Source: Edaphobacter modestus
GTDB lineage: Bacteria > Acidobacteriota > Terriglobia > Terriglobales > Acidobacteriaceae
Length of the DNA: 64,000 nt
Assembly (NCBI RefSeq): GCF_004217555.1
Contig: NZ_SHKW01000001.1
Span: forward strand, 372,001-436,000
Direction: 5' to 3'
Shown: piece after piece, positions 61,391-64,000 of the stretch
Layout: each line of letters opens with the position of its first letter
Numbering within the stretch: the stretch's first letter is position 1
Translations under genes and position numbers: made by a program
The notes under the pieces: generated by a model
The model's database searches: none
The model's input: only the letters and a program-made list of their open reading frames with translations
What the model was told of the DNA's origin: nothing

Positions 61391-62221
61391 ATGAGGGGAG
61401 CGGTTCGACTGCTGAGCGTGGTTTGGCTGGCGGCATCGATGGGGATGTGCCAGACGGTTTCGACGACGACGCCGGTGGGGCCGCCAAATTGTCTGGTGGC
61501 TGACGGGAGCAGGGCGGCGACTTTGACTCCGGCGAAACGGCCGACGGCGGAGCAGATTCAGGCGACGGCGGAGGCTGCAGCGGCGGACCCGACGGTGCTG
61601 GTAGCGGCGGAGCCGATTGGAAACTTCGGAGTCGAGCGATATCGACTGGCGGATTATGCGGAGTGCGTTGGGGGCGGAGGGTGCTACTGGGCCGACCTGG
61701 ATGCGCAGACAAGGAGAGCCGAGGCAGTGCTGGACCGCGTGATCGCGTTGAAGAAGGCGGGAGAGAAGCTGGCGGTGGTACTGGATATCGACGAGACGTC
61801 GATGTCGGGATTCTGCGAGATACGCCGCGAGGACTACGGGTTTCTGATTGAGCCGATGAACCGGTGGCTGATGACGCCGGAGGCCGCGGTTCCGATTCCG
61901 GGGACGGTGCATCTGTTCAACAAGGCACGCTCGGCAGGATTGGAGGTGTTTTTCATCACGGGGCGGTGGGATGAGCTTCGAGAGGCGACGGCGAAGAATC
62001 TCGAGCTTTCAGGCTTCAAGGGATGGAAGGGGCTGGCGCTGCGCGTGGGCCCGCAGAAACAGATGGCGACGGTGGAGTATAAGGGCCAGGAGCGGCAGAA
62101 GATCGTGGATGCGGGGTACCGCATCGTATTGAACATGGGGGATCAGTGGAGCGATCTGAACGGAGTGGCGAAGGGCGAGACAAGTGTCAAGCTTCCGAAT
62201 CCGTTTTATTATCTGCCGTGA
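61391..62221 (+). CDS. Exported HAD-superfamily acid phosphatase (class B / e(P4)-like)
   Basis: A 276-residue protein with a short signal peptide (VRLLSVVWLAASMGMC) and a HAD-fold acid phosphatase domain. The catalytic DxDET motif is VVLDIDETSMSG (Asp132 nucleophile, Asp134), motif II is EVFFITGRWDE, and motif III/IV is RIVLNMGDQWSDL. Related proteins are plant vegetative-storage-type and e(P4)/OlpA 5'-nucleotidases. The residues before Cys20 do not make a good lipobox, so it is probably soluble. It likely releases phosphate from nucleotides or organic esters in the periplasm. Confidence 0.87.
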   Translation: MRGAVRLLSVVWLAASMGMCQTVSTTTPVGPPNCLVADGSRAATLTPAKRPTAEQIQATAEAAAADPTVLVAAEPIGNFGVERYRLADYAECVGGGGCYWADLDAQTRRAEAVLDRVIALKKAGEKLAVVLDIDETSMSGFCEIRREDYGFLIEPMNRWLMTPEAAVPIPGTVHLFNKARSAGLEVFFITGRWDELREATAKNLELSGFKGWKGLALRVGPQKQMATVEYKGQERQKIVDAGYRIVLNMGDQWSDLNGVAKGETSVKLPNPFYYLP

Positions 62222-62237
62222 TCGTGGAGGTGGAACG

Positions 62238-63281
62238 ATGGAGTCTGTAGACCCCAAGGAGGCAGAAGAGGCGAAGAGCCTGCTTCGAAGGGCCATATTC
62301 GAGGAGCGGCGATTTCTGAATCCTCTGCCGACGTCGGTGGGTGGGTGGGAGACGATGCGGAAGGCGCTTCCTCTTTACCTCAACAACAAGGAAGAGAAGT
62401 CTCCGCGCAGGCCGCTGGGGCCGTTCCGCACGGATGCGGGTGTGTACGCCACTCCGCCGGCAAGCGGTCTGCGGCTGACGTGGATGGGACATTCCTCGAC
62501 GCTGGTGGAGATGGATGGGATGCGGGTGCTGCTGGACCCGGTGTGGGATGAGCGTGCCTCTCCGCTGCGGTGGGCGGGGCCAAAGCGGTTCTTTGCCGCT
62601 CCGCTGAAGCTGAAAGAGATGCCTTCGCTGGATGTGGTAGTGGTCTCGCACGACCACTACGATCATCTTGGGGAATCGACGATCAGGACTCTGGCGGGCA
62701 TGGCGGCGATGCGGGAGACGGAGTGGGTGACCGCGCTGGGAGTAGGCGAGATTCTGGAAGAGTACGGCGTGAAGCGCCGGAGGATTACGGAGCTCGACTG
62801 GACGGAGAGCCTAGGTGATGCGTCACTCAGCATTACGGCACTTCCATCACGGCATTTTTCGGGACGCAGCATGTTCAACCGCTTTGGGACACTGTGGTCG
62901 TCGTTCGCGCTGAAGGGACCGGTCCACAACGTTTACTATGGGGCCGATTCGGGCTGGTGGCCGGGGTTTGCGGAGATTGGAAGCGTGTATGGCCCGTTCG
63001 ATGTGACGATGCTCGAGATCGGCGCCTATAACGAGCTGTGGAAGGACATTCACCTGGGGCCGGAGGGTGCGGTTCAGGCGTTCGAGGCGCTGGGCGGAAA
63101 AGGACTGTTGATGCCGATTCACTGGGGACTGTTCGACCTGGCGCTTCATGGGTGGAAGCAGCCGATCGAACAGGTGTGCGAGATCGCCGATGAGAAGGGG
63201 ATTGCCTTGTGGGTTCCTCAGCCGGGGCTTCCCACGGAGGTGGTTCGAGATACGGCGGTGCGGTCGGAGTGGTGGCGATGA
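62238..63281 (+). CDS. MBL-fold metallohydrolase (NAPE-PLD/UlaG-like)
   Basis: A 347-residue metallo-beta-lactamase fold protein. The domain starts with LTWMGHSSTLVEMDGMRVLLDP. The metal motif is VSHDHYDHLGEST (HxHxDH), followed by LPSRHFSGR, GADSGWWPGF and PIHWGLFDLALH. This order is that of the RomA/NAPE-PLD group, whose known members cleave phosphodiesters of N-acylethanolamine phospholipids; the bacterial substrate is unknown. ATG 62238 has GGAGG upstream. It is 16 bp after the phosphatase gene and may be cotranscribed. Confidence 0.87.
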   Translation: MESVDPKEAEEAKSLLRRAIFEERRFLNPLPTSVGGWETMRKALPLYLNNKEEKSPRRPLGPFRTDAGVYATPPASGLRLTWMGHSSTLVEMDGMRVLLDPVWDERASPLRWAGPKRFFAAPLKLKEMPSLDVVVVSHDHYDHLGESTIRTLAGMAAMRETEWVTALGVGEILEEYGVKRRRITELDWTESLGDASLSITALPSRHFSGRSMFNRFGTLWSSFALKGPVHNVYYGADSGWWPGFAEIGSVYGPFDVTMLEIGAYNELWKDIHLGPEGAVQAFEALGGKGLLMPIHWGLFDLALHGWKQPIEQVCEIADEKGIALWVPQPGLPTEVVRDTAVRSEWWR

Positions 63282-63322
63282 AAGCTGCGGTATGATGCTG
63301 CCGTCATAGAAAAGGAGATGCG

Positions 63323-64000
63323 ATGCGTGTTGGAATGTTGACGGGTGGAGGGGATTGCCCGGGATTGAACGCCGTGATTCGTGCGGTGGTGCGAAAGGGC
63401 ATTCTTCACCATGGGGACGAGTTTGTTGGGTTCATGGAGGGATGGCGCGGGGTTCTGGACAATGTGACGATGCCGCTGACGCTTGAGACGACTTCGGGGA
63501 TTCTGCAGAAGGGCGGAACGATTCTGCGCTCGTCGCGAACGAATGTGAAGAAGATTCCGGGTGGGTTCGAGAAGTGCCTGGAGGTGATCGCGAGCAACAA
63601 GCTGGATGCGCTGATTGCCCTTGGCGGGGATGATACGCAGTCGATCTCGCTGGAGCTGAGCGAGCGTGGCGTGAAGTGCGTCGGGGTTCCGAAGACGATT
63701 GACAACGACCTGAGCGGAACCGATGTCTGCTTCGGGTTCGATACGGCGGTGACCATCGCGACGGAGGCGGTGGACCGGCTGCACTCGACTGCGGAGGCGC
63801 ATAATCGCGTGCTGGTGGTGGAGGTGATGGGGCGCGATGCGGGATGGATCGCGATTACGGCCGGAATCGCGGGCGGAGCGGACGCGATTCTTGTGCCGGA
63901 GGTCCCAATAGATATCGACGAGGTGTGCCGGCTGGTGACCTATCGGCGGGAGCATGGAAAGAAGTTTTCGATTGTCGTGGTGGCGGAGGGAGCGCAGCTT
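63323..64000 (+). CDS. pfkA: 6-phosphofructokinase, probably pyrophosphate-dependent (C-terminus cut by the window)
   Basis: The first 226 residues of a PfkA-type enzyme are present. The start ATG 63323 has AAGGAG upstream. Nucleotide/phosphoryl-donor site: MLTGGGDCPGLNAVIR and ALGGDDTQSI, where ATP enzymes have GGDGS. The catalytic segment is PKTIDNDLSGTD, with Lys in place of the Gly of ATP-PFKs; then VEVMGRDAGWIA and VVVAEGA. The Asp/Lys pair (equivalent to E. coli 104 and 124) is the known mark of PPi-dependent enzymes. The frame is open to the window edge. Confidence 0.93.
   Translation, partial: MRVGMLTGGGDCPGLNAVIRAVVRKGILHHGDEFVGFMEGWRGVLDNVTMPLTLETTSGILQKGGTILRSSRTNVKKIPGGFEKCLEVIASNKLDALIALGGDDTQSISLELSERGVKCVGVPKTIDNDLSGTDVCFGFDTAVTIATEAVDRLHSTAEAHNRVLVVEVMGRDAGWIAITAGIAGGADAILVPEVPIDIDEVCRLVTYRREHGKKFSIVVVAEGAQL

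Overview
The window looks like a chromosomal segment of a soil acidobacterium (Acidobacteriaceae, Terriglobus/Edaphobacter/Granulicella-like). The pointers are a 1,094-residue Oar-like TonB-dependent receptor with an N-terminal carboxypeptidase-regulatory-like domain, many Tat-exported lactonase-fold and other enzymes, and a short Y_Y_Y-type sensor kinase. The taxon is inferred from gene style, not from a marker gene. No rRNA, tRNA, CRISPR array, prophage or intact insertion sequence was seen.

Region 1 (1-11.6 kb) is a purine/ureide catabolic cluster. It encodes a three-subunit molybdenum xanthine dehydrogenase whose FAD subunit is fused to OHCU decarboxylase, then HIU hydrolase, uricase, allantoinase, allantoate amidohydrolase, ureidoglycine aminohydrolase and a plant-type ureidoglycolate amidohydrolase. 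A divergent N-carbamoylase-like M20 gene sits beside it. Together they predict every hydrolytic step from xanthine to glyoxylate, CO2 and ammonia. Most genes overlap or abut.

Region 2 (12-38 kb) is the most unusual part. It encodes secreted enzymes in two paralogous sets. Set A: mutarotase-like protein, lactonase, MFS transporter, two-component pair, TonB receptor, RraA-like protein, SelA-like PLP protein, RidA, second SelA-like protein, amidohydrolase. Set B: MFS transporter, RidA, SelA-like protein, amidohydrolase, two lactonases. All three SelA-like proteins, both RidA proteins and the three lactonases carry twin-arginine leaders; the amidohydrolases and the RraA protein have ordinary signal peptides. 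By analogy with D-glucosaminate ammonia-lyase/deacetylase systems, this may be a periplasmic route: lactone opening, deacylation, PLP-dependent ammonia elimination, imine hydrolysis by RidA, uptake of the sugar acid by the MFS protein. The substrate is inferred only. A DUF3299/ABC/FtsX-like export or metal-transport operon lies between the two sets.

Region 3 (38-45 kb) is mixed: threonine dehydrogenase, a Tat-exported sugar isomerase-like protein, a PIMT-like methyltransferase, an AIM24 protein, DoxX, an ABC ATPase, and a decayed cydAB (cytochrome bd) locus with a large deletion and several frameshifts.

Region 4 (45.4-58.1 kb) is a leftward arginine operon, argR-C-B-D-F-G-H plus a short GNAT N-acetylglutamate synthase candidate. 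It is divergent from gltB across a double ARG-box-like palindrome.

Region 5 (58.5-64 kb) holds a TetR regulator with an acyl-CoA synthetase, a HAD acid phosphatase, an MBL-fold hydrolase, and the start of a phosphofructokinase whose residues suggest pyrophosphate dependence.
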